DNA from: Clostridiales bacterium UBA8153 | Lineage (GTDB): Bacteria > Bacillota > Sulfobacillia > UBA8153 | DNA length: 5,298 bases | Assembly: GCA_003449495.1 (NCBI GenBank) | Contig: DMHJ01000227.1 | Span: forward strand, 1-5,298 | Direction: 5' to 3' | Shown: positions 1-5,298 of the stretch, in pieces | Layout of the letters: each line of letters starts with the position of its first letter | How positions within the stretch are numbered: the stretch's first letter is position 1 | Notes under the pieces: model-generated | Told to the model about the DNA's origin: nothing | Database searches by the model: none | What the model saw: the letters and a program-made list of their open reading frames with translations, nothing else | Made by a program: the position numbers and the translations under genes

Positions 1-681
1 GTCGCGCTACTGCGCTGGCAGGAACTGGTGTCCCGCCACCCCGGGCTGCCCGGTGCCGACCTCAACGAGGACACCGACGCCCGGTATCGCTCCCTCCAGC
101 AGGAAGTGGCCGGTCTGGCGAGCCGGCTGGGAGAGAAGCGGGAGCAAGTCGACCGGCTGCGTGGCCGGCAGGCCGAGCTGGTGGGAGCTGCCCCGGGTAA
201 CCTGGCGGGAGCGGAAGTGCGTCTAGGTGAGGTGCTGGCGGAAACGGAGCACGTCGGGCTGGAGGTGGAGGCTTTGGCCCTGGCCCACCACACGCTTACC
301 CAGGCGGCCCAGGACTTCCAGGCCGGTTACCGGCAGCGCCTGTCCGCGGCCGTCACCGGGCATTTTACCGCCCTCTCGGGAGTGGGAGAGCGCAGGGTGG
401 AGCTGGATGAGGAGTTCGGTGCCGGTGTTTTCCTGGAGGATGGGCAGAAGGTACGGGCGGACCAGCTCAGCCAGGGCGCCCGGGACCAGCTGTTTCTGGC
501 CCTGCGGTTGGCCATTGCCGATCTTCTATCCGGCGACTATGTCTTGCCCTTCATCTTCGACGACCCGCTGCTGCACTTTGATTCCGGGCGCCTGGCCCTG
601 GCCCGGGAGGTCATCCAGCGCCTGGCCAGCCGGCGCCAGGTACTGCTTTTCTCGCACCGGCAGGAGTTTGCCAGCTGGTAA
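1..681 (+). CDS. SMC/Rad50-like ATPase, YhaN type, C-terminal part (5' end outside window)
   Basis: The reading frame is open from base 1, so only the last 226 codons are present; the GTG at 28 is internal. Visible residues ~25-65 are charged and Leu/Glu/Arg-rich, as in a coiled coil, and a second helical stretch runs to ~120. Then come the ATPase C-terminal elements in order: an ABC-signature-like LSQGARDQ (visible residues ~156-163), a Walker B strand VLPFIFDDP (~181-189) followed by a D-loop-like HFDSGR, and a switch-histidine motif LLFSHR (~215-220). This order is typical of SMC, Rad50 and SbcC proteins; the short tail after the His and the 'LPFIFDDPLLHFD' style resemble YhaN/AAA_27 proteins, which pair with the YhaO nuclease in Firmicutes. 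The inferred role is ATP-driven DNA end processing or repair. Walker A would lie upstream. SbcC or another SMC-like ATPase cannot be excluded. Confidence 0.85.
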   Translation, partial: VALLRWQELVSRHPGLPGADLNEDTDARYRSLQQEVAGLASRLGEKREQVDRLRGRQAELVGAAPGNLAGAEVRLGEVLAETEHVGLEVEALALAHHTLTQAAQDFQAGYRQRLSAAVTGHFTALSGVGERRVELDEEFGAGVFLEDGQKVRADQLSQGARDQLFLALRLAIADLLSGDYVLPFIFDDPLLHFDSGRLALAREVIQRLASRRQVLLFSHRQEFASW

Positions 682-738
682 GGGCGCCGGGAGCATATAG
701 TTGCCCTGTCCGGAGCGGGGCGGGACGGAGCGGGTCAA

Positions 739-1194
739 GTGGGGAAGTTTTTGTGGGCATGGGTAGCTGTGGCGGGCTGGGTACTGGTGATACACCGGCT
801 GGCTTCTACGCCGGCCCTGCGCGTGCTGGAGGTGGCTCGCCAGGGCCTGATCCGTCTGAACTGGGACGCCGGCTTACGCGTCTTGGAGTTGGCTAAGACC
901 CGGTCCGGGGAGGAGTGGGCGCGCATGGGGGCCCACGTACTGGTATACTTCATTCTTGGCCTGCTCCTGTACCGGGCCCTGCATCTGAGCGGGTTTCGGG
1001 CAGGAGCACCCACCGGCCTCCTTACCCTGGCCCTGGGTGGGGCAGTGGCGGCCTACGATGAGCTGTTACAAGCGGGAGTGCCGGGGCGGCACAGCTCGCT
1101 GGGCGACTTTGCCCTGGACTTGGCGGGATTGGCCCTGGCCGGGCTGGTCATGGGGTACCTCCTCAAGCCTAAAAACCGGTGGCTGCCGTCGTAG
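739..1194 (+). CDS. VanZ-family integral membrane protein
   Basis: A 151-residue protein. The GTG start is supported by GGAG at 727-730 with 8 bases of spacing. Four hydrophobic segments are visible at about residues 4-19, 64-82, 92-107 and 126-142. VanZ-family hallmarks are present: a His at the start of the second helix followed by a Tyr (AHVLVYFILG, 65-74), and the signature after the third helix, YDELLQAGVPGR (106-117), then an Asp (123) leading into the last helix. VanZ of Tn1546 gives low-level teicoplanin resistance, but most chromosomal homologues have no assigned function, so none is inferred here. The gene lies 57 bases after the ATPase stop on the same strand and could be co-transcribed with it, although the functions look unrelated. 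No glycopeptide-resistance genes are nearby. Confidence 0.85.
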   Translation: MGKFLWAWVAVAGWVLVIHRLASTPALRVLEVARQGLIRLNWDAGLRVLELAKTRSGEEWARMGAHVLVYFILGLLLYRALHLSGFRAGAPTGLLTLALGGAVAAYDELLQAGVPGRHSSLGDFALDLAGLALAGLVMGYLLKPKNRWLPS

Positions 1195-1359
1195 CTGCCC
1201 GTTACCTGCCGGGTGCGGGCCTATTCCCTGGGCCCGGGCTGGCCGGGACATGACAATGAAGGCGGCAGAGACAGGCAGGTCCGGACCCGGGAGGCACGGA
1301 CCGGGGGCGGCCATGACCGTTTGAGGAGCAGGCGACCGACCTGGTCCGGCCGGCCGGGA
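1195..1359. other. Intergenic stretch with no recognisable gene
   Basis: Between the VanZ stop and the tnpB relic I find no convincing coding sequence, terminator or promoter. Frames running through it give low-complexity Arg/Gly/Pro-rich translations typical of non-coding GC-rich DNA. It could contain the eroded 5' half of the tnpB relic, since frame 3 just upstream of 1360 is compatible with that, but similarity is too weak to claim. Confidence 0.5.
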
Positions 1360-1844
1360 TTGATAACCGGAAGCCATACACAAGCTCAAGCGGTGGCAAA
1401 GAGAAGTGTCGAGGCAGCAGAAAGGACCGGCCAATCGGCGCCTGGCCCGCTGGCGGCCGGCCCGGACCCATGCCCGGGCAAGAACCTCCGGCAGGACCCA
1501 CTGCACCGGGCCACGACCACCATGGCCAAGAGCCGCGGCCGGGTGATGGTGGAGAACCTGGAGGTGTGGAACCTGACTCGACGCGCGGCAGGTAGCGGAC
1601 AAGCGGCGAAGGCTGCTCTCAACCGGGCGTTGCTTGACGCCTCGTTGATTCGCCGTCTGCCCTCTTTCCGGGCCAGGGGGTATGGCTGCGCGGTCGTGGC
1701 CGGCGACCCCGCTACACCGGCTAGCGGTGCGCCGCCTGTGGGCGCGTCGCTCCGGCCAAGCGGCCGTCGCCGTCGGTATTGCGGTGTTGGTCGTGCCGGC
1801 ACCAGGCGAACGCCGGGTTCGCGATGAGCAGGTACCGGCGGTAG
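1360..1844 (+). pseudogene. tnpB: Decayed tnpB (IS605/IS1341-type RNA-guided nuclease), 3' half, multiple frameshifts
   Basis: No single frame is coding, but consecutive frames join into a TnpB C-terminal half. Frame 3 at ~1362-1379 gives DNRKPY. Frame 2 at ~1379-1480 gives KLKRWQREVSRQQKG then NRRLARWR, the Arg/Lys-rich helix typical of TnpB. Frame 1 at ~1483-1710 gives NLRQDPLH, VMVENLEVWNLTR (RuvC-II, Glu codon 1552-1554) and ALNRALLDAS. Frame 3 at ~1710-1844 gives PRYT, an in-frame TAG (1722-1724), then the zinc ribbon CAACG ... CWSC (Cys codons at 1728, 1737, 1785, 1794) and HQANAG, ending at TAG 1842-1844. Each step is a -1 shift. The family motif NADxNAA reads NAGFAMS, so the third RuvC aspartate is lost. 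The N-terminal half with the first RuvC Asp is absent or unrecognisable, and there is no tnpA. Start is approximate. Intact TnpB proteins are around 350-450 residues; this relic covers about 160. Confidence 0.85.
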
Positions 1845-1857
1845 CATCATGAGGGCT

Positions 1858-1875
1858 ACCGTTTCGAGCAACGGT
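1858..1875 (+). repeat. Small inverted repeat 14 bases after the tnpB relic
   Basis: ACCGTT (1858-1863) pairs perfectly with AACGGT (1870-1875) around the 6-base loop TCGAGC. Hairpins just past the tnpB stop are typical of IS200/IS605-type right ends and of the 3' part of omega RNA, so this could be an end remnant. A 6-bp stem can also arise by chance, and no T-tract follows, so it is not a convincing terminator. Confidence 0.3.
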
Positions 1876-1948
1876 CAGGACATCACACCGGAAAGGAGCG
1901 GAGTCCTGGTGGGGGAGGATGCTTCCGTCCCGGCCGCCCCGCGGCACC

Positions 1949-1952
1949 AGGA
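1949..1952 (+). promoter_or_regulatory. Ribosome binding site of the C45-family gene
   Basis: AGGA lies 6 bases before ATG 1959 and 9 bases before ATG 1962. Upstream in this frame there is no ATG, GTG or TTG back to the stop at 1842-1844, so one of these two adjacent ATGs must be the start. Confidence 0.5.
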
Positions 1953-1958
1953 TACGAC

Positions 1959-3152
1959 ATGATGGACTTTGGCACCGTACCGTGCCTGTACCTGACGGGG
2001 ACTCCCCACCAGCGGGGGCTGGCTTACGGCCGGGCCGCAGCGCCCCTGATCCACCAGGCCCTGGCCATCTACGCCGGGTATTTTCTTGGTTATGCAGGCG
2101 TGGAGTGGGCGGCGGCCCGCCAGGCCGCGACCGGAGTGTGGGACTTGCTCCAGAAGGAAGTCCCCGGGTTGGCCGCCGAGCTGGCCGGCATCGCCCAGGG
2201 CTGCGGCCGGGACATCCTGGACTTGGTGGTCCTCAATGCCCGCACCGAGATCGCCTACGGGCTGGGTCAGGCCTGGCGTGGGGGGAAAACGGGGCTCATC
2301 CCGGACGGGTGTACCGCCTTGGCCGTACTGCCCGAGCATACCGGTGGGTTGGGAGTGCTGGCGGGGCAGAACTGGGATTGGCTGGCAGCATGTATGGCGG
2401 TGAGAGTGGCGCTGCACGTGGAGCTTCCCAGCGGTCACCAGCTGCTGACCTTCTGTGAGGCGGGCCAGCTGGGCAAGCTGGGAGTGAACAGCTCCGGCCT
2501 GGTGGTCTGCCTGAACCTGCTTTCCAGCTCTGCCGATGGCATGCTCGGCATGCCGGTACACCTTCTGTGCCGGCTGGCCCTGGAACAGACCCACCTCTCC
2601 CGGGCTCTCGGGGTGATAGGCCAATGGCCGCGGGCCGCCTCCAGCAACTTGCTGTTGGCCCAAAGCCGGCCCGGCGGCGACGGCGAGGCCCTGGACGTGG
2701 AGTTTTCGCCACGCCGGTGGCAGGTGTTGGAGCCTTCCGGCGGCTTCCTGGTGCACACCAACCATTTTCTCACCGACTGCGACGCATCGGACCGCAGCAC
2801 CTCGTGGCCGGGGGCCAAGTCCACCTATGTGCGTCTCTCCAGGGCGCGGCGACGGCTGGAGCGGTACGGCCGCGATCCGGCGGCCCCGCCGGCCGGGAGG
2901 CTCACCCCCGGCCGGCTCATGAACATTCTCGGCGACCACTGGGACCATCCCTACGGCATCTGCCGTCACGTGCCGCCGCCTCCGGAAGAAGCCACCCAGA
3001 CCAACCTGGCCCTGGTGTGCTGTCCCAGCACCGGTGAAATCTGGTTCAGCGATGGGCCGCCGTGCGGTGAGGGACGCCCGGGCCCGGCCTTCCGGCACCA
3101 GCGGTTGCCCTGGGCGGCACCTGCTGCCGGAACCTGCCAGGTCCTGCCGTAG
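1959..3152 (+). CDS. Peptidase C45 / acyl-CoA:6-aminopenicillanate acyltransferase (AAT)-family Ntn hydrolase
   Basis: A complete 397-residue protein. The N-terminal part has the family's GTPHQRGLAYG (residues 14-24) and LNARTEI (92-98). The decisive site is DGCTAL (116-121) followed by GQNWDW (136-141). In the fungal penicillin acyltransferase the Gly-Cys bond in this motif is cut autocatalytically and the Cys becomes the N-terminal nucleophile; here that is Cys118. Later family elements are LVVCLNLLSS (181-190), HTNHF (266-270), DHWDHPYGICRH (326-337) and a late NLALVCCPSTGEIW (349-362). No signal peptide or membrane segment is visible, suggesting a cytoplasmic enzyme. Bacterial members hydrolyse or transfer acyl groups on amides, and the substrate cannot be read from sequence; beta-lactam activity should not be assumed. 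It stands alone on its strand, with the tnpB relic before it and a convergent gene after it. A ~400-codon antisense ORF across it is a composition artefact. Confidence 0.9.
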   Translation: MMDFGTVPCLYLTGTPHQRGLAYGRAAAPLIHQALAIYAGYFLGYAGVEWAAARQAATGVWDLLQKEVPGLAAELAGIAQGCGRDILDLVVLNARTEIAYGLGQAWRGGKTGLIPDGCTALAVLPEHTGGLGVLAGQNWDWLAACMAVRVALHVELPSGHQLLTFCEAGQLGKLGVNSSGLVVCLNLLSSSADGMLGMPVHLLCRLALEQTHLSRALGVIGQWPRAASSNLLLAQSRPGGDGEALDVEFSPRRWQVLEPSGGFLVHTNHFLTDCDASDRSTSWPGAKSTYVRLSRARRRLERYGRDPAAPPAGRLTPGRLMNILGDHWDHPYGICRHVPPPPEEATQTNLALVCCPSTGEIWFSDGPPCGEGRPGPAFRHQRLPWAAPAAGTCQVLP

Positions 3153-3183
3153 CGGGCCGGTGGCCCAGCAGAGTGGGGGAAGC

Positions 3184-3200
3184 GGGCCGGCGGCCGGCCC
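3184..3200. repeat. GC-rich hairpin between convergent genes (first of two)
   Basis: GGGCCGG (3184-3190) and CCGGCCC (3194-3200) form a perfect 7-bp stem with a 3-base CGG loop, 32 bases after the C45 stop. Its position between two convergent genes suits a terminator, but no T-run follows on either strand, so intrinsic termination is not demonstrated. Confidence 0.4.
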
Positions 3201-3213
3201 TCCGGCGGGCGGC

Positions 3214-3233
3214 GCTCCCGGGTAGGCGGGAGC
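3214..3233. repeat. GC-rich hairpin between convergent genes (second of two)
   Basis: GCTCCCG (3214-3220) pairs perfectly with CGGGAGC (3227-3233) around a 6-base loop. Read on the minus strand it lies about 30 bases after the stop of the GNAT-like gene. Like its neighbour it lacks a T-tract. The two together may act as a bidirectional transcription end, which is inference from position. Confidence 0.4.
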
Positions 3234-3263
3234 CCAGGCCCCGGCCGGCCTCCAAGCCCGGCG

Positions 3264-4400
3264 CTACAGGGGTTTTTCGTAAGTGCGGTACCGTTTGTGC
3301 AGTTGGCCTCCCACGCCTTTGGCCACTGCGTTCATGGGCGCGTTGGAAGCGACGATGGTGGACCCGGTCACCAGTCGGATGCCCCGGCGGTGGCAGGCCC
3401 GGGCCAGCTCGAGGAACATGGCATGGGTGACCGCCCGCTTTTGCCAGGACGGCACCACGAACAGCACAAACACCCGCACGGCGTCGATCTTCCTCCGGTA
3501 CCACAACAACTTCGCCCAGCCCAGGGGGAAGAGGGTACCGTTGAGATGTTTCAACACCTGGTTGTAGTCGGGCAGCCCGAGCAAAAAGCCGATGGGTTCA
3601 CCGTCGTTGGTGCGGGCCACGTAGATGAAATCAGCGTCGGCGATGGGCAAGAGCTGTCTGGCCATCAGGCGCAGCTCTTCCATGCTGGGCGGCACCATGT
3701 CGGGCCACTCCGGCATGGCTGCGTCCATAATGGAGTGGAGTGCCTCCAGCTCGGTATCCAACTCCTTAAGATCGGCCCGATCGACACGAAAGCCCCAGCG
3801 GGTGCAGGCATACTGCACGGCGGTGAGGATTTCCTCCGGGATGCGCTGCGGGATCTGGTGATGGTAGGATAGGCGGTCGTCGCCGTCGCCCCGGTAACCG
3901 CAGCTTTCAATGAAGTCCGCATAGTGGGGAGGGTTGTAGGATTCCAGGAGGGCGGGCGGGATAGCGAAGCCGTCCACCAAAAGCCCCCGGTAGCCGTCGC
4001 TGTTGTCCGGAGACACCGGTCCCCGGCATACCCGGCAGCCTCTCTCCCGCAGCCATTCCTCGCAGGTTTCCAGGAGGCGAAAGGCCGCCGGGAGGTCACA
4101 GCTTTCGAACAGGCTGAAGTATCCCCAGCCCCGTCCCCGGATGGCGTTGAGGTGTTGGTCGATACACGCCATCACCCGGCCTACCGCCTGCTGTCCCCGC
4201 TCGGCCAAAAACAGGGCGTGCGGGCCGTGTTGGAGGAGGGGATTGCCCTTGCCCGTTACGATATTCCACATCTCGGACTTGAGCGGGGGGACCCAGCACG
4301 GGTCTTCGCGGTAGAGGGACCAAGGCAGCTCCACAAACCGGCGGATGTCCCGTTTGGTGGTGAGCTCGCGGATGGATGCCGGCATGACATCAACTTCCAA
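3264..4400 (-). CDS. GNAT-fold acyltransferase-like protein, ~378 residues
   Basis: I recognise a conserved bacterial family annotated as GNAT/acyl-CoA N-acyltransferase-like, of unknown substrate. Numbered from the TTG start, the N-terminal part holds LPWSLYREDPCWVPPL (25-40), then a GNAT-like strand pair ALFLAERGQQAVGRVMACID (62-81) and RGPVSPDNSDG (126-136) with LLVDGF (140-145) and YNPPHY (155-160). The C-terminal part repeats GNAT-like features: FIYVARTNDGEPIGFLLG (258-275), VRVFVLFVVPSWQKRAV (308-324) and a closing NAPMNAVAKGVGG (353-365) with YRTYEKPL. This suggests two GNAT-like lobes. No signal peptide or membrane helix is seen. The start is uncertain: GTG 4412 overlaps the AGGAGG site and cannot be used with it; TTG 4400 is 11 bases from that site; ATG 4385 has only a weak GGAAG. 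It lies downstream of the aminotransferase on the same strand. Confidence 0.85.
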   Translation of the reverse strand: MEVDVMPASIRELTTKRDIRRFVELPWSLYREDPCWVPPLKSEMWNIVTGKGNPLLQHGPHALFLAERGQQAVGRVMACIDQHLNAIRGRGWGYFSLFESCDLPAAFRLLETCEEWLRERGCRVCRGPVSPDNSDGYRGLLVDGFAIPPALLESYNPPHYADFIESCGYRGDGDDRLSYHHQIPQRIPEEILTAVQYACTRWGFRVDRADLKELDTELEALHSIMDAAMPEWPDMVPPSMEELRLMARQLLPIADADFIYVARTNDGEPIGFLLGLPDYNQVLKHLNGTLFPLGWAKLLWYRRKIDAVRVFVLFVVPSWQKRAVTHAMFLELARACHRRGIRLVTGSTIVASNAPMNAVAKGVGGQLHKRYRTYEKPL

Positions 4401-4411
4401 CAGGGGCTGCA

Positions 4412-4417
4412 CCTCCT
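4412..4417 (-). promoter_or_regulatory. Perfect AGGAGG ribosome binding site of the GNAT-like gene
   Basis: The minus strand reads AGGAGG at 4417-4412, and its last G is the first base of an in-frame GTG. That rules out the GTG as the start served by this site. It has a good distance to CTG 4403 (8 bases) or TTG 4400 (11 bases), and is too far (26 bases) from ATG 4385. I chose TTG 4400 for this reason. Confidence 0.6.
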
Positions 4418-4457
4418 GGTGTTACCGGATGGCGGCTTCGCCCGGTCGGAAATGTTC

Positions 4458-4481
4458 CGGGCCCGGATGCGCCCGGGCCCG
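4458..4481 (-). terminator. Possible terminator or processing hairpin after the aminotransferase
   Basis: CGGGCCCGG (4458-4466) and CCGGGCCCG (4473-4481) form a perfect 9-bp all-G/C stem with a 6-base loop, starting 18 bases after the aminotransferase stop on the minus strand. The bases after the stem on that strand are AACATTTCC, a weak U-tract at best. It could be a leaky terminator, an mRNA-stabilising hairpin or a pause site before the GNAT-like gene. Confidence 0.35.
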
Positions 4482-4499
4482 CAGGGATGTGCTGGTGGA

Positions 4500-5298
4500 T
4501 TACCGGGTACTACCGCAGCACGACTCAGTACAAGTGTATACCCGGGCGGCCGCGTCCAACGCCCGCTCTGCCGACACGCCGTGACCGAGGAAGTTGAGGG
4601 TTTCGCCCAAGGCCACCAGCAGCCGTTCGACGTTGGCCCGGCGCGAGCCTTCGCCCATCATGCCGAAGCGCCACACCCGGCCCTTGAACGGCCCCAGGCC
4701 GCCTCCCACTTCGATCAGGTGCGTCTTGCGCAGCCTCTCGCGTACGGCACCATCGGCCACGCCCTCGGGGATGTGCACCACCACCAGGCTGGGCAGGCGG
4801 TACTCGGCGGGCGGGACCGGCTGCATGCCGTACTCGGCCAGTCCGGCGGTGAGGGCCCGGCTGTTGAGGCGGTGCCGCTGGAAGCGGGCGGCCAGCCCTT
4901 CCTCGGCGATGAGCTGGAGGGCCTGGTACAGGCCGTAGACCATATTCACCGGCGCGGTGTGGTGATACACGCGCTCGCTACCCCAGTACGACGCGATCAT
5001 GCTCAGGTCCAGGTACCAGCTTTGCACCTTGCCCTTACGCGACTTCAGCGCTTCCAGGCCCCTTTCATTGACGGTGAGCGGGGCCAGCCCGGGCGGGCAG
5101 CTCAAGCACTTCTGGGTACCGCTGAAGACCATGTCGAATCCGCGTTCGTCCACTTTGACGGGTATCCCGCCCAGGGAGGTCACCGTGTCGACCAGCACCA
5201 AGGCGCCCCGGGCCCGGGCCGCACAGGCGATTTCCCCGCTAGGCTGCAGCACCCCGGTAGAGGTCTCCGCGTGTACGAAGGCCACCACTTTAGTGTCG
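4500..5298 (-). CDS. Class V PLP aminotransferase, alanine/serine-glyoxylate type (5' end outside window)
   Basis: The frame is open to the window edge on the minus strand, so about 265 C-terminal codons are present out of a usual ~380; the GTG at 5288 is internal. Visible elements in order: HAETSTGVLQP (near the PLP phosphate region), LVDTVTSLGG with the Asp that contacts the PLP pyridine nitrogen (codon 5189-5187), SGTQKCLSCPPGL with the PLP-binding Lys (codon 5111-5109), YHHTAPVNMVYGLYQAL, and VWRFGMMGEG, which carries the substrate-carboxylate Arg. This pattern is that of alanine-glyoxylate/serine-pyruvate aminotransferases, which transfer an amino group from Ala or Ser to glyoxylate or pyruvate in the cytoplasm. 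The exact donor cannot be read from sequence. After the fold ends there is a short tail containing TCTESCC. The gene is followed by a GC hairpin and then the GNAT-like gene on the same strand. Confidence 0.9.
   Translation of the reverse strand, partial: DTKVVAFVHAETSTGVLQPSGEIACAARARGALVLVDTVTSLGGIPVKVDERGFDMVFSGTQKCLSCPPGLAPLTVNERGLEALKSRKGKVQSWYLDLSMIASYWGSERVYHHTAPVNMVYGLYQALQLIAEEGLAARFQRHRLNSRALTAGLAEYGMQPVPPAEYRLPSLVVVHIPEGVADGAVRERLRKTHLIEVGGGLGPFKGRVWRFGMMGEGSRRANVERLLVALGETLNFLGHGVSAERALDAAARVYTCTESCCGSTR

Noticed and set aside
668..701. TATAGT (696-701) as a -10 box for VanZ with TTGCCA (668-673)
   Set aside because: The spacing is 22 bases, too long for a standard promoter, and no better -35 is present.
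711..734. Direct repeat CGGAGCGGG (711-719 and 726-734) before VanZ
   Set aside because: Only two 9-base copies in GC-rich DNA, and the second contains the ribosome binding site; chance is a sufficient explanation.
1213..1827. 204-codon plus-strand frame taken as one gene
   Set aside because: Only its middle part (~1483-1710) matches TnpB; the beginning and end are out-of-frame translation, so it is a piece of the pseudogene and not a protein.
1066..1947. 293-codon minus-strand frame from the end of VanZ through the tnpB relic
   Set aside because: It overlaps VanZ antisense and has low-complexity Arg/Pro/Ser composition; the plus strand explains the region better.
1919..2458. 179-codon plus-strand frame with a GGAGG-like site just before ATG 1919
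   Set aside because: It runs out of frame through the N-terminal half of the C45 gene and shows no domain.
1875..3098. 407-codon open frame on the minus strand across the C45 gene
   Set aside because: It lies antisense to a gene with clear family motifs, and its translation is Pro/Gly/Arg/Gln-rich with no recognisable domain. Long antisense frames are common in GC-rich genes.
4345..4584. 79-codon plus-strand frame across the GNAT-aminotransferase gap
   Set aside because: It is antisense to the ends of two real genes, and its translation has no recognisable feature.

Overview
The window is GC-rich throughout, with GTG/TTG as well as ATG starts and purine-rich ribosome binding sites. It reads as ordinary bacterial chromosome. 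The gene content (a YhaN-like SMC ATPase, a VanZ-family protein, a peptidase C45/AAT-family Ntn hydrolase, a class V aminotransferase and a TnpB relic) fits a GC-rich, possibly thermophilic Bacillota (Firmicutes) lineage. That placement is inference; there is no rRNA or other marker gene here.

Left part, plus strand. Positions 1-681 are the C-terminal end of a large SMC/Rad50-like ATPase that begins upstream of the window. A small VanZ-family membrane protein follows (739-1194, GTG start). Positions 1195-1359 hold nothing recognisable. Positions ~1360-1844 hold a previously unlabelled relic: the C-terminal half of an IS605/IS1341-type tnpB, readable only by joining successive reading frames (2, 1, 3) and carrying an internal TAG. 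Its four zinc-ribbon cysteines survive, but the last RuvC aspartate is gone. No tnpA is visible.

Middle, plus strand. At 1959-3152 is a complete acyl-CoA:6-aminopenicillanate acyltransferase/peptidase C45-family protein with the expected catalytic Gly-Cys-Thr. Its leader lies directly after the tnpB relic and contains a small hairpin and a possible 37-codon ORF that overlaps the start as ATGA.

Right part, minus strand. A GNAT-fold acyltransferase-like protein (4400-3264) converges on the C45 gene across a short GC-rich spacer with two hairpins. Upstream of it, reading the same way, is a class V PLP aminotransferase of the alanine/serine-glyoxylate type (5298-4500), whose N-terminus lies outside the window. 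The ~100-base gap between the two holds a 9-bp GC hairpin, so they may be an operon with a read-through point or two separate units.

I see no evidence for a CRISPR array, tRNA, rRNA or new multi-gene system. The most informative non-obvious item is the decayed TnpB copy next to the C45 gene.
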